In this document: positions 13,331-23,681 of the stretch, one piece after another
Layout: every line of letters begins with the position of its first letter
Position numbering within the stretch: position 1 is the first letter of the stretch
Translations under genes and position numbers: made by a program
Notes under the pieces: generated by a model
What the model was told of the DNA's origin: nothing
Seen by the model: the letters and a program-made list of their open reading frames with translations, nothing else
Databases searched by the model: none
Source of the DNA: Papilionanthe hookeriana x Papilionanthe teres
Lineage: Eukaryota; Streptophyta; Magnoliopsida; Asparagales; Orchidaceae
DNA: 64,000 nucleotides
NCBI GenBank assembly: GCA_022702705.1
Contig: CM040424.1
Span: 139,239,665-139,303,664, forward strand
Direction of reading: 5' to 3'

Positions 13331-15042
13331 TTTTTAATTTTAATTGAAATTTTAAAAGAGTTTAATAATTTAATTTTAGTTTAATGATTAAGTCTTTTAA
13401 TATTTTGAATTTGTGTTATCATTTTAATTAAGAATTGAATATTAATGAGATAATTAATTTAGGGATTTTTAAATTAAAGAATAAATCTCTTTCTAATAAT
13501 ATCCTTATTTTAATAATTCTAATTTTATTATTCTTCCAAATTTAATCAATAATTTAATTAAGGTTTAATTATTTTAAATTGCTTAATGGATTTCTACCCT
13601 TTAATTATTTAAATTTCAATCATCCAAATCAGATTAGGATCAAATATTTTACTTGTTAATTTTTTTATTAAACCTAAAGTTTTAATTTAGGATTAAAATT
13701 TTAATTACCACTTTACCCTTTAAGCTTAATAATTTCATAACTCACTAAATTGAACTCAAATGAACTTGAAATTTTTATGTGACTTCACTCATATGTCAAT
13801 AAAGACATGAGAGGAGAAAATGTGATTTTTCTGTATTTAATTTATTTATATAATTATTTTTGGTAGAAAATAGAGATTTCCAAAGAAAATTTAATAACAT
13901 GACCAAGGGAAAGTTTCTGTCCTTAAGTGATTAAAAATAAAATAAATGTTGAAAATAAATGAATGTTGAAAAATGAATTTTATATTTTTCAAAAATCTCT
14001 TTGATGTCAAGGAAATCAGAGAATCAATCTTTGTAATTTTCTGATTTTTCTATTATTTATTATAATTATTTTAGTGAAAATGCTAGAAAATATATTTTTT
14101 TTAATTTTAAAATTACCCTAGAGCTTTAAAATTTAATATCTCACTAAATAGACCTAAGAAAAATATGGGGTTTGTTCCTAAGTGATTAAAATTCAAAATG
14201 TGACATTTTGGTGAATTTTATTATTTTTGTGATTTTTATTATTTTTTAATTATTAAAAATATTAAAATAACATTAAAAATCAACTTTTTTAGAAAATTGA
14301 AATTTTAATTTTCTTAAATTCCCCTAATATCAGAGAGGCTCCAAAACCAATTTGGTGAATTTTTGAAAGATATTTTGAAAGTTATGAATTTTTAAAGTTT
14401 AAAATGACTAAGTGGCTTAATCAACCCATTTAATAGGGCTAACCAAGTCCAATTGACCTCAAACTTTTATGGTGGGTTCCTCTGATCCTAAAGGTCAGTG
14501 GAGAATTGATTTCAAGTCAATTTGATGTATGGTTAGTTCTAATTAATTAGAGACCTATTTTGGGTGTTTAAGCCAATTAGGGTTATTTTAAATGAACTAA
14601 CTCAAAACCTATTTTTCCTAGGGTCCTCTGGTCATAAGGAACATCACCAAATTTTTCTAGGATTTATTTCACAATATGCTATTTATTGGAATTAAAATAC
14701 TCAAAAAAGTAACATGAATTTGAAAAATCAATAACTTTTCATAGGGATGTCCTCCGACTTTGGAAAATTCGTGGAATGTTCCCAAATTCGGAGGCTTCAA
14801 AAGCCCTATGGTCTCATGCCATGGTGAATTGTATACATGCATGGAGAATTAAAAATATGCAAAGAGTAAATAAATTATTAAAAATAAAATACTTAATGAA
14901 ATTAAATAAAGTTATTCTCCTCTGTTCACTGAGCAAGAGGATATTTTTATTTTATTTTTATGAATTTCCTACACAAAGTTATGAATTTTTGAAGTTTAGG
15001 GAATTAAATAAATAGAAAATACCCCTAATTTTCTATTTATCC

Positions 15043-15056
15043 ACGCGGCGCCGCGT
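15043..15056. promoter_or_regulatory. Perfect 14-bp GC palindrome in LTR
   Basis: ACGCGGCGCCGCGT, in a GC-rich island in otherwise AT-rich DNA, with further CGCG words (acacgcgtcgcg) downstream. It is conserved at 35591-35604 and 46767-46780. CGCG-type words can bind CAMTA factors in plants. A regulatory role is inference. Confidence 0.4.
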
Positions 15057-15833
15057 CATCCTCGACATCTCCGAACGCACACGCGTCGCGCTCCCATTCG
15101 ACGCCGCCGCTTGAGTCAGCAGCCCGGGCCCCGCGGTTCTCGTACCTTCTCCTGGTCCGACGCCATCTGAGCCGTCCGTCCGCACGTGTATTGAATGGAC
15201 GGTATCCGTTCATCGTCCCCGAGCGTCCTCACCCGAGAGCCGTCCACACTAAATCCCTAAGATCTCACTCGATACTCAATGGATTTTTATGTTCTTATGC
15301 TCTATGGATTCGTCTTGAGAAGACGAACACATCCATACGGTTTATGTGGGATGAAATTTACGCAATAAAAATGGAGAATGTTCAGAAGCTCGGGAAGAAG
15401 AGTGTGGCCATACCTTTGCTCAGAGAAGTGTGGCTTCGATCTGAGGGTTGTTCACCTTCGATTGGATCCCAGCAAGCTCCCGATGAAGTCTCCTGGTCTG
15501 GTGAATTGCCTAGGTAGGATTTCGACCACGGCCGATCACAAAGCTTGGAGGCTGGAGCAACTGGGTGGCCTCGGAGATGGGGCTTTTGTTGGTGGACACC
15601 TTCCCTTGGTCCGGTGAAGGTGTAGAACCAATCAATTTGGGGATTGGCTCACCGTGGAGAAGTGTCCTGGTTTTGGGCTTGGATTTCAACTCGAAATTGA
15701 GCTCACAGAGAAGAAATGGCTGGGGGATTTCAGTGGGGATCAAGTGCTCTGTGTATGGGGAGTAGTCTGGAACAATTTTGGCAGAGTTTCCTTAAGGTTT
15801 GTTTCAGCACCTCTCATGGCCGAGAGGGGTGGT

Positions 15834-15843
15834 GTTTAAATAG
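15834..15843 (-). promoter_or_regulatory. Candidate LTR promoter, TATA-like CTATTTAAAC
   Basis: On the minus strand CTATTTAAAC follows a TC-rich and GGCCC-containing stretch (ctctccc, gggaggccctcc) typical of plant core promoters. The same arrangement occurs at 36387-36396 and 47563-47572. Transcription would run toward low coordinates, as the element requires. Another candidate is the GATAAATAG next to the GC palindrome (near 15033-15042). No start site is proven. Confidence 0.35.
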
Positions 15844-18210
15844 GAGAGGGTGGAGGGCCTCCCAGGGAGAGTTAGGGCTTGGGATCAGCTGCTCTTGGCA
15901 AGAGAAGAACAGCTACAATGGCCACTAGGGATGGGGCAGCTCAGCAAGGGAGAATTCCAAAGTTGGCTCACATGTGAGCTCTCGGCCATGGTGTTTTCCG
16001 GCGGCCTGGTGGCCGGCCGGCCGTGCATGGGTCACCCTCAAGGTCAGGTGGGTCGGGCCGGGACTTGGTGCAAGCAATTGGCAAATGCCATGTGTAAAGG
16101 CTTTGATCCAAAGTGGAATGGGGCATGGCTAGTTTTGAGCCTAAATGGGTCAACCCACCCATTTGGGCTTGGTACACCCCTCAAGGTGGCTTTGGATGCT
16201 GTGGGGGATCAAAGGGATCAGTTGGTTTGGCATGGAGAAGTCTCCATCCAAATATATTTGTATAAAATTTAAGTTTAGGTGAAACATGATTAAGGCTAAT
16301 GAGCTTTAGGGATTAAGGAAAGCCCTCCCTCTTCTTACCCAATATGGCATGGTGGAGTGTCCAAGGCTCTCATGGCTCACATGTGGCTCATGCATGACTT
16401 CATGGCTCACCTTTGGCTTGGCAAAAAGTTTGGTCAATTTCATGAAAATGGATTTTAGGAATTTTTGGTAATTTGATGGAAATTTGTATGAAACTTGATT
16501 TGTAATGATTTGATGATGGATTTAGGACTTAGGGAATGGCTTTTATTAAGTGGATGGCAAGTGGAGGTGTCATGTGGGCTTTAGGGTAGATTTTGGGCTT
16601 TTTGAAATGGTTTTAGATGGGCTTTTAAGATGGTTTTAGGAAAGTGAATCTTAAAATGGGTTTTGGGATGAAATTTTGGTAAAGGCTTGGGCTAAATGAT
16701 TGTTTGGTTTAGCTCATGGATGTGTCATGAGTGACTTGAAGCAAATTAGGGGTTATTTGGGTTTGAATTGGGTTGAATTTGGGTTCTTTTGGTGAATGGG
16801 CCAATATAGGTCCAAGTGGGCCAAGTTGGGCCAATGTTGGGCTAGGGTTGAAATTGATGTAAAATTAATGTTGGGAAATGTTTATGGGAGTGTTTCAAAG
16901 AGGTTTTGACTTTGGTTGGGCTTTGATTTTGGGGTTTGGGCTTATTTGGGTTAGGTTTGGGTTTAGGTCAAAATTGGGCTTTTTGGTTTTGGGTAGAATT
17001 TAAGTGGGGTTTGGGCTTAAATGTTGGGTAAATCATGTTAGTGTTTTGTTTGTAGGGATGTTAAGGAAGGTTTAGAAAATATTTGGGGTTAATTGGAGTT
17101 GAATTGGGTGAGTTTGGGTTAGGTTTGGGTCATGGGTCCAAATTGGGCTTTAAGGCCAAAAGTGAAATTGGATCCAAATGTCAATCAAATTGAACTTGGA
17201 TTTGGTCTAGATTGGTGTTGAGAATGTTGAATTGAAGTTTAGAATTGAATTGGACCAGAATTTGGGTCAATTGGGTAGTCTTGGTTTGACATTGGGTTCA
17301 CTTTGGGTTAAAATGGGTCAAATTGGGGGTTTTGATAAAAGTAGGGTAAATTAACAAAATTGGCCCATGGTGTAGTTGAACAAAATGAAATTGGGAATAT
17401 TTGGGATTTTCTGGAATTTTCTGGGAATTTTCTGAATTTTTGGATTTTTGGGTCAAGAGGGGTATTTTGGGTATTTGGAGGGTATTGGGAGGTATTTTTG
17501 GAATTTTTGGTATTTTTGGGTATGGATGATCAATTTGAGTGATGTGGAAATGTTTGGGATTGATTTTGAGGAATTTTGGGTAATTTAGGTGATTTTGCAA
17601 ATTTTGGGTAGTTTCAAGGGTTTTGGGTAGGTTAAAGTGTGTAGGGTCCCGGGGTCAAAAATCGAAAATTTGGAAAATTGAAGATTGAGTAAATTTGAGT
17701 GGAATGAAATCATTTTGGTTGAGCCATGAAGCCACATCAAGCCCACATGAGCCATGAAGGGACTCATTTGAGGCATCCACTATGTTGTTCCTAACCCTCT
17801 TGCCAAGGGCTTAGGGGTTAAGGACCATCCATGTGAATCACCTTTATGAGTCAGGAGGTCAAGTTAGGTATGGGTGTGTTTCTAGGAGGTGTGTGAAAGT
17901 GTAGTGTATAAGTGTAGTGTGTGTGTAAGTCAGCCCCTCACTGCGACCAGTGCCACCTGTAGTAGTCCTAAGGCCAAAGAGTCCTATAGTGAACTCATCC
18001 TTTAAACTTCCACATTCGATCTCAACCCTCTAGGTGATTAGGGGTCTACAGCTCAAGTTTGTGGAGTTTGCAGGGAGTTAAGAAGTGGTTTGAAATTCTA
18101 GATGGTGGATCCCAATTCTAGTCCTCTAAGATAGTCAAAGGAAAAGCCTAAGGCTAGATCCTAAGCACTAAAAAGAAGAAGAGAAGACCTCATCAAAAAT
18201 GAGGTCAACA

Positions 18211-18226
18211 AATGGACCCCCAATAG
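18211..18226 (-). other. Polypurine-like tract next to 3' LTR of element 1
   Basis: On the minus strand it reads ctattgggggtccatt directly before the LTR terminus TGTTGACC. A G-rich tract here is where plus-strand priming is expected. The matching site in element 2 is 49921-49936. The purine run is short. Confidence 0.5.
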
Positions 18227-18689
18227 GTGTGGTGAGCTGACGGAGCACACCGCGCGTATTGGTGTTGACCGAAGCGATCAACAAAACCAACACAGATGTC
18301 CAAGTGACAAACTTAGGACGAAGTAGAAGAGTTTCCGCTGGGGAGTGTCAAGCATATCTCTGAAACCGGAGATTCCTGAACTCTCGCTGGGGAAAGGAAA
18401 AGGAGGTGAATTCCAAATCACATGGTCTGGGGAAATTTCAATTTAGATTTTATTTTGTTTCAATTTAAGCTTCGATGTGTGAGTTTAGATTTCAATTTGG
18501 AGTTTCAATTTAGATTGAAGTTTGTCAAAATTAATTTGAATGGATTTGATTTGAAATGAATATTGGAGTTTCGTGGTTTTAGATGTAACATCTTCAATCA
18601 CAAAAGAAAATTGAATTGATCGGATTGAATCATTACAATGAGGAGAGATCTCAGAGTAATGCGGTATTGGATGTAAAATCCTTAACCTC

Positions 18690-19725
18690 AAGAGTTTGAT
18701 TTTGATGTATTTCATTGCAATAGGGAAAGAATCCTAAAGCAATGCAGTCTCGGATGTAAAATCCTCAACCCCAAAAGTTTGATTTGGATGTATTTCATCG
18801 CAATAGGGAAAGAATCCTAAAGCAATGCAGTCTCGGATGTAAAATCCTCAACCCCAAAAGTTTGATTTTGATGTATTTCATTGCAACAGGGAAAGAATCC
18901 TAAAGCAATGCAGTCTCGGATGTAAAATCCTCAACCCCAAAAGTTTGATTTGGATGTATTTCATTGCGATAGGGAAAAGAATCCTAAAGCAATGCAGTCT
19001 CGGATGTAAAATCCTCAACTCCAAAAGCTTGATTTGGATGTATTTCATTGCAATAGGGAAAGAATCCTAAAGCAATGCAGTTTCGGATGTAAAATCCTCA
19101 ACCCCAAAAGTTTGATTTGGATGTATTTCATTGCGATAGGGAAAGAATCCTAAAGCAATGCAGTCTCGGATGTAAAATCCTCAACTCCAAAAAGTTTGAA
19201 TTTGATGTATTTCATTGCAATAGGGGAAAGAATCCTAAAGCAATGCAGTTTCGGATGTAAAATCCTCAACTCCAAAAGTTTGAATTTGATGTATTTCATT
19301 GCAATAGGGAAAGAATCCTAAAGCAATGCAGCTTCGGATGTAAAATCCTCAACTCCAAAAGTTTGAATTTGATGTATTTCATTGCGATAGGGAAAAGAAT
19401 CCTAAAGCAATGCAGCTTCGGATGTAAAATCCTCAACTCCAAAAGTTTGAATTTGATGTATTTCATTGAAATAGGGGAAAGAATCCTAAAGCAATGCAGT
19501 TTCGGATGTAAAATCCTCAACTCCAAAAGTTTGAATTTGATGTATTTCATTGCGATAGGGAAAAGAATCCTAAAGCAATGCAGTCTCGGATGTAAAATCC
19601 TCAACTCCAAAAAGTTTGAATTTGATGTATTTCATTGCAATAGGGGAAAGAATCCTAAAGCAATGCAGTTTCGGATGTAAAATCCTCAACTCCAAAAAGT
19701 TTGAATTTGATGTATTTGATCTTGT
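18690..19725 (-). repeat. 83-bp tandem array in the 3' UTR of element 1 (about 13 units)
   Basis: Successive units start with 'gatgtattt' at 18704, 18787, 18870, 18953 and so on, every 83-84 bp. Each contains 'gggaaagaatcctaaagc' and 'gatgtaaaatcctcaac'. Unit order shows small variants (ccccaaaag versus ctccaaaag) in blocks, indicating recent unit-level duplication. Apparent open frames across the array on both strands are a by-product of the period and not genes. The array lies between the 3' ORF and the 3' LTR, the position in which Tat/Ogre elements are known to gain tandem repeats that can seed satellites. Confidence 0.92.
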
Positions 19726-19969
19726 AAAGATTCGTAGTGTTGATTTGAAAAGTGTGGAATTTTGGTGTTTCGAGAATTTCATAAAAGTTGTAAAAGACTT
19801 TCATGGAAAGAAATAGATTAGGAGGGAATATGTAGATGTTACATATCCCGTCCAAAAGAGTTGATCGGAAGTCGATGGTTTGGATTGGATATAATTCCTC
19901 GCCATCGATTCGATCCGTGTCAATGGAATCAACCGCTTTCATCCCGTACAAAGGGGAAGAGTAGAACGG

Positions 19970-20240
19970 ATTGGATTTCGGATTTGGGAGATTGAATTTG
20001 AGATTGATTGAAATTTGATTTGAAATTCGATTTGAAATTCGATTTGAAATTTGGGAAGCTTGAATTCGAAATTTGATTTAGATTTGATTTGAAATTTGGA
20101 AGATCAAATTTGAAATTTGATCGAGATTGGATTTGAAATTTGATTGAGGATTTGATTTGAGATTTGAGTTGATTGAATTTGAAATTTGGAAGGATGAGTT
20201 TGAACTCGATTGAAATTTGATTTAAGATTCGATTCGAAAT
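19970..20240. repeat. Degenerate GATTTGAAATTT repeats with perfect palindrome
   Basis: Short irregular repeats of gatttgaaatttg and gagatttgat. At 20102-20122 there is a perfect inverted repeat with arms GATCAAATTT around a single G. The same palindrome occurs three times in the expanded element 2 counterpart. Confidence 0.75.
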
Positions 20241-20730
20241 TTATGTTCATTTTGTTTCGTCTTTTAATGATTCAAATTTTATTTTATCGTTTATTTAATG
20301 TTCATGTGAATTTGGTGTTCGTCATTTTTAGATTTTTAAGGAAAGTTTTCTTTTATTCTTTTTTTTTATTTCTTTTCTCGTTCTTTGTTCGAAGTTCATT
20401 TAACTTTAATGGCGTTTCCTACCAATTTGCACAAAAGAGGTGAAGGCCAAAAATGTGACATGGTCACTTTCATTCCAATCATGTTGAAGATACATTGTAC
20501 AACTTGATCTGGCAAATATTTCATACAATCCATGTAGACTCAAAACGGACTATGTATGATCTTCGTCGATCCATCAAAAGAAGCATCTGTCAAAAATCCA
20601 TGTCTGAATAGTGGGGTACATGGTTAATAACATCACCTTCCAAGCCATCCTTGGCAAGGATGCCGGCTGGATGTACGTTGGAGGTGTGATATCTCCCATG
20701 TAACTCACAGCTCGTAAGGCCGGAGGCTCT
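20241..20730 (-). other. Conserved 3' noncoding segment of element 1
   Basis: About 490 bp between the AT-rich repeats and the end of the ALKBH ORF, closely matched by 51771-52259. The frame downstream of the ORF stop at 20731-20733 is broken. I see no further gene. Confidence 0.5.
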
Positions 20731-22180
20731 CTAGCTCCGGTCCGGCCGGAAATGGTAAGGTGTCTTCCCGTCGTCCATCCTTCCGAAAGTAACCGAGATC
20801 CGCTTCACCGGTACTCCCGGTATGCAATGCTTGGCGATATCCGCTCCGTTGCCCTTCGCATCATGACGGAACCTACCGGTAAAGGTATCTTCACCGGCCC
20901 TCGGAACTCACCCGGGCCTCGCTATCCGGAGGTCGATCCGAACATGATGTTACACTCGTTCAGAAAGAGACCGTGCAGAAAGGTCCGACAAAGTCATGGT
21001 GATCTATGTGTGGGGGTATGCGATCACCCCGCTTGTAGATGTTAATAATGCAGCTATTGGGTATGCAATCCGCCGGCAGCACTCCTCCATGTTATCAATC
21101 TCTTTACCATTCTCTTGATGACTAATGGCATCGCATCCACTCGCCCATGACGGAGTATTCCCGTGGGTTTCTCTTCCCGTCCTCCGCAAAGTTGTAACAA
21201 AGCATCCACATTGTATTGTGATTCTTCCCTTCCCCGGCATCCATCTCCGGGGTTCCGAGTATGTGTTTTCCTCAGCGGCCTCGCTCGGCCCATTCTTTTC
21301 AAATCCCGGATGCAATCCACGATTTGCCGTTGTTCATACTCCGAGAATACGTCCGTATGTAGCTCGAGGCCCTCTAGTATATTGATTCTTCTCGCCTCTA
21401 ATTCTCTCGAAGTATTCAAAGGTTTTCTTTTCAACATTCTGCATTCTCTCCAGCTCGTATTCCGGAATGATCTGCAGATGGCGAGGCCTGGTGACATATT
21501 GTGGGATATACGGTTCAATCCCTTCACGTTCTCCTGCATACCTCGGCTCCTCGGGGATGATGCCTGTCGGGACATCCCCCGGGGTTGCTTCTGCAACAAG
21601 GTCATGCATTACTGGTGGTTCTATCCGGTGGCGTGGCAGCCTTCTTTCTTCTGATCTTTGTGAGATTTCCCTGGTTCTTTCTGTTATCCTAGGAGCTGGC
21701 CTCCTTTCTTCAGGTTCCTGGTGAACCGGTGTCCTTGAAGTGTATGTACTGGCATTAGCAACTGTCTCGTCACGCTGGTCCGCAGCTAGTTTGGTTAACA
21801 TCTTACGGATACGGCGATTCTTATTTCTTCGTTGCGTTGCCGTGAGAGTAGCTCTTCGAACTTCTTGAATGTCTGTGGGCGCGGCGCTGACAAGCCTGCC
21901 CTCTGCTGTAGCGACTACAGACTTCATTTTCTTGTCTTCTTCAATGTTTGCTTTTCTTTTCTTGCTGCTGGATTGGTGGCTTGGGCCACCCACTTTCATC
22001 ACTGTCTCGCCCGGCAGCTCTTCTCGGTCAACTCGGGACCCAGTCACTTTCCTCGCATCGTAGGCCCGCCGGTGCGAAATCCGAGTCAATCTCGATTATC
22101 GCTCCATCTTTCACCCTCTTTTCATCGAGTGCAAGGCTTACGCCATTCTTAAAGTTCGTGACCAACCGCCCGTTCGACAT
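20731..22180 (-). pseudogene. Element 1 extra 3' ORF with AlkB-like (ALKBH9/10-type) dioxygenase domain, frame-broken
   Basis: About 483 codons, from an ATG at 22178-22180 (start MSNGRLVTNFKNG) to a TAG at 20731-20733, in several frames. The N-terminal half is basic and Glu/Arg-rich, with a 'TATQRRNKNRRIRK' motif. The C-terminal half, roughly 21385-20760, matches plant ALKBH9/ALKBH10: 'HTDVFSEYEQRQIVDCI', a 'PRRWMPGKGRITIQCG' segment, the HID iron-ligand pair (codons at 21002-21010), then 'GPVKIPLPVGSV', 'AKHC' with the distal His, and the VKRIS stretch. Family function: Fe(II)/2-oxoglutarate oxidative removal of N6-methyl from RNA adenine. One codon near the HID pair encodes Arg where element 2 has Cys. 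The frame breaks just after the 'FCTVSF' segment and elsewhere, some at CAG-like sites. It lies directly 3' of integrase. Identification of the fold is firm; activity is unknown. Confidence 0.85.
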
Positions 22181-22480
22181 TTCCCCGCGAAGAGACAAGG
22201 AAAAGGATCGAGGGCCGTGCTAAGAACAAGAACATTAAGAAAATGTTTATTAAAGACACATTTTTTTATATATATATTTTTTTATATTTTCAAATTTAAC
22301 AGAATGAAGTAGGATAAGATCGTGGAAGAGATTTTGATTTGGAAAAGAAAACAAGGACAACTTAATTATCATGACTTTATTTATTTTAGCACATTTTATT
22401 ATTTTTTGGGTTCGGACCCAATCATAAGTAATTACTTCGCCCGTGTTTCTTAGGGATGAAGAATTCATTCCTTCGAAACA
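22181..22480 (-). other. Spacer between integrase and ALKBH ORF, element 1
   Basis: An AT-rich spacer of about 300 bp. On the minus strand it contains a TATATATATA run (around 22262-22280), about 90 bp before the ALKBH ORF start. It also has 'ttcttgttcttag', a good plant 3' splice-site-like sequence ending at 22220-22221. Both features are retained in element 2. Either could explain expression of the 3' ORF separately from gag-pol. Confidence 0.4.
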
Positions 22481-23624
22481 TCGTGTAGCGTAATACTTTT
22501 TCAAGTATCGTCCGTTGATCGGAAGCATATGTCGTTCTCCCCGGCAATTCACTAGCCGGTAGGAACCTCCCGAGTATACCGCTTCAACCACAAACGGTCC
22601 TTCCCAAGTGGGTTCAAATTTTCCTCCTATCTTGCGATGTGCAAGAATAGGTCTCTCGAGAACGAGAACTAAGTCACCAACTTTAAAGGTTCTCGGGCGG
22701 ACCAGCTTGTCATGGGCTCGAACCATCTTAGCTTGGTATAGTTCTAAATTTTGTTGCGCCGCAAGTCTTTTCCCTTCCGTGCTTTCGAATTCTTCTAGTC
22801 GTAATTTGGCGTTCTCTTCCGTCGTGATCTTGTTTGCAACTCGCAATTCCGAGTGAAGGAAGCCGAACCTCTAAAGGTAACACCGCCTCGGACCCATACA
22901 CCGCAGCGTAAGGTGTAGCTTCGAGTAGGAGTTCGAAGGTTGTCCGGTAGGCCCATAAGGCTTCTAACAACTTCTCGTGCCAATTTCTCTTATTATCGTC
23001 CAAAGTTTTCTTTAAGATTTGAACGAGAGTTTTATTAAAAGCCTCGCCGAGGCCGTTTGCTCTCGGGTAGTAAATTGTTGATTATCGCCAGCCGATTTCG
23101 TGTCTCCCGACAAAATTGTTGATTTGCGTGCTTCCGAATGCCGACCCATTATCCGAGATAATCCTCGCGCGGCACTCCGAAACGGTAGACAACTTGGTTC
23201 TCGAAAACCGTAGCACGTGGTGTGCTTTCACTTCTCTGAGTGGAACCGCCTCCGCCCACTCGGAAAAGTAACTCGTAGCCGCAAGAATGAAGCGATGTCC
23301 TTTCGAAGATGGTGGTTCTATCGGACCCACTATATTCGTGCCCCAACATTCAAATGGCCACGACGCAATTGTCGGATGCAGCACATTCGGAGGTTGGTGT
23401 AGAACCACTCCGTGCACTCGGCATTGGTGACGCCTTCGGCGATTTTCATGCAGTCGGTCATCATTCGAGGGCCAGTAGTACCCTAGTCTTTTAATTTTCA
23501 TTTTCATCTTCGGACCCGACCGGTGAGCGCCACGCAGTCCCGAATGCACCTCTTTAACAATTTCACGGGCCTCGGACCCGCTTAGGCACCTTAGCCACAT
23601 TTGATCAAAAGACCTTCCGTACAA
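22481..23624 (-). pseudogene. int: Element 1 integrase (DDE core), frame-broken, first Asp substituted
   Basis: Order on the minus strand: a Zn-binding region ending 'HQCRVHG' (23624-23400); the catalytic core beginning 'WPFECWGTNIVGP'; 'SDNGSAFGSTQINNF' with the second Asp; a degraded stretch holding the Glu; 'NWHEKLLEALWAYRTT'; and a C-terminal 'FKVGDLVLVL' and 'KFEPTWEGPFVVE' module. The first catalytic Asp seen in element 2 (WGTD) is Asn here, a single-base change. The natural TGA after 'KKYYAT' is lost because 'catcagg' reads 'catcgtg', so the frame runs on. Frames shift repeatedly. Its role would be insertion of element cDNA in the nucleus. Very likely inactive. Confidence 0.88.
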
Positions 23625-23681
23625 TGTGTTGTTTATTAATGCGTAAGACGCAGTTCTTTTCTGATCCGATGGGCTAGCGAC

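Larger units (their letters stand above)
10912..18210 (-). repeat. Element 1 3' LTR
   Basis: Begins TGTCGGCATA and ends GGTCAACA on the + strand. It is collinear with 31336-38681 throughout. It contains a (TTTAA)n array, a GC-rich patch with a perfect palindrome, a TATA-like site and a long G/T-rich stretch. It lacks about 125 bp present at 34372-34496 in the partner LTR (the join is near 13925). It retains about 80 bp around 16185-16265 that the partner has lost. Element 2's LTR has the first segment, so that loss is derived here. Confidence 0.92.

Noticed and set aside
15850..16272. A 140-codon + strand open frame in the LTR, with similar frames at 36206-36682 and 47526-47981
   Set aside because: The frames do not stay in register between the three LTRs and run opposite to element transcription. 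They result from the GC-rich, stop-poor composition.
19296..19680. Long open frames on both strands with internally repeated protein sequence
   Set aside because: They arise from the 83/84-bp tandem array, where stop-free phases repeat. Element 2's counterpart array does not keep them.
18690..19725. Regular repeats that might suggest a CRISPR array
   Set aside because: The units are head-to-tail with no unique spacers, and lie in a plant retrotransposon 3' UTR.
21163..21654. A 163-codon + strand frame overlapping the ALKBH ORF
   Set aside because: It is the reverse-strand shadow of a real minus-strand coding region that is conserved at protein level in two elements.
20731..22180. A host ALKBH gene or processed pseudogene inserted by chance
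   Set aside because: The same ORF, of the same length and with the same flanks, is present in both elements, which makes it part of the element.
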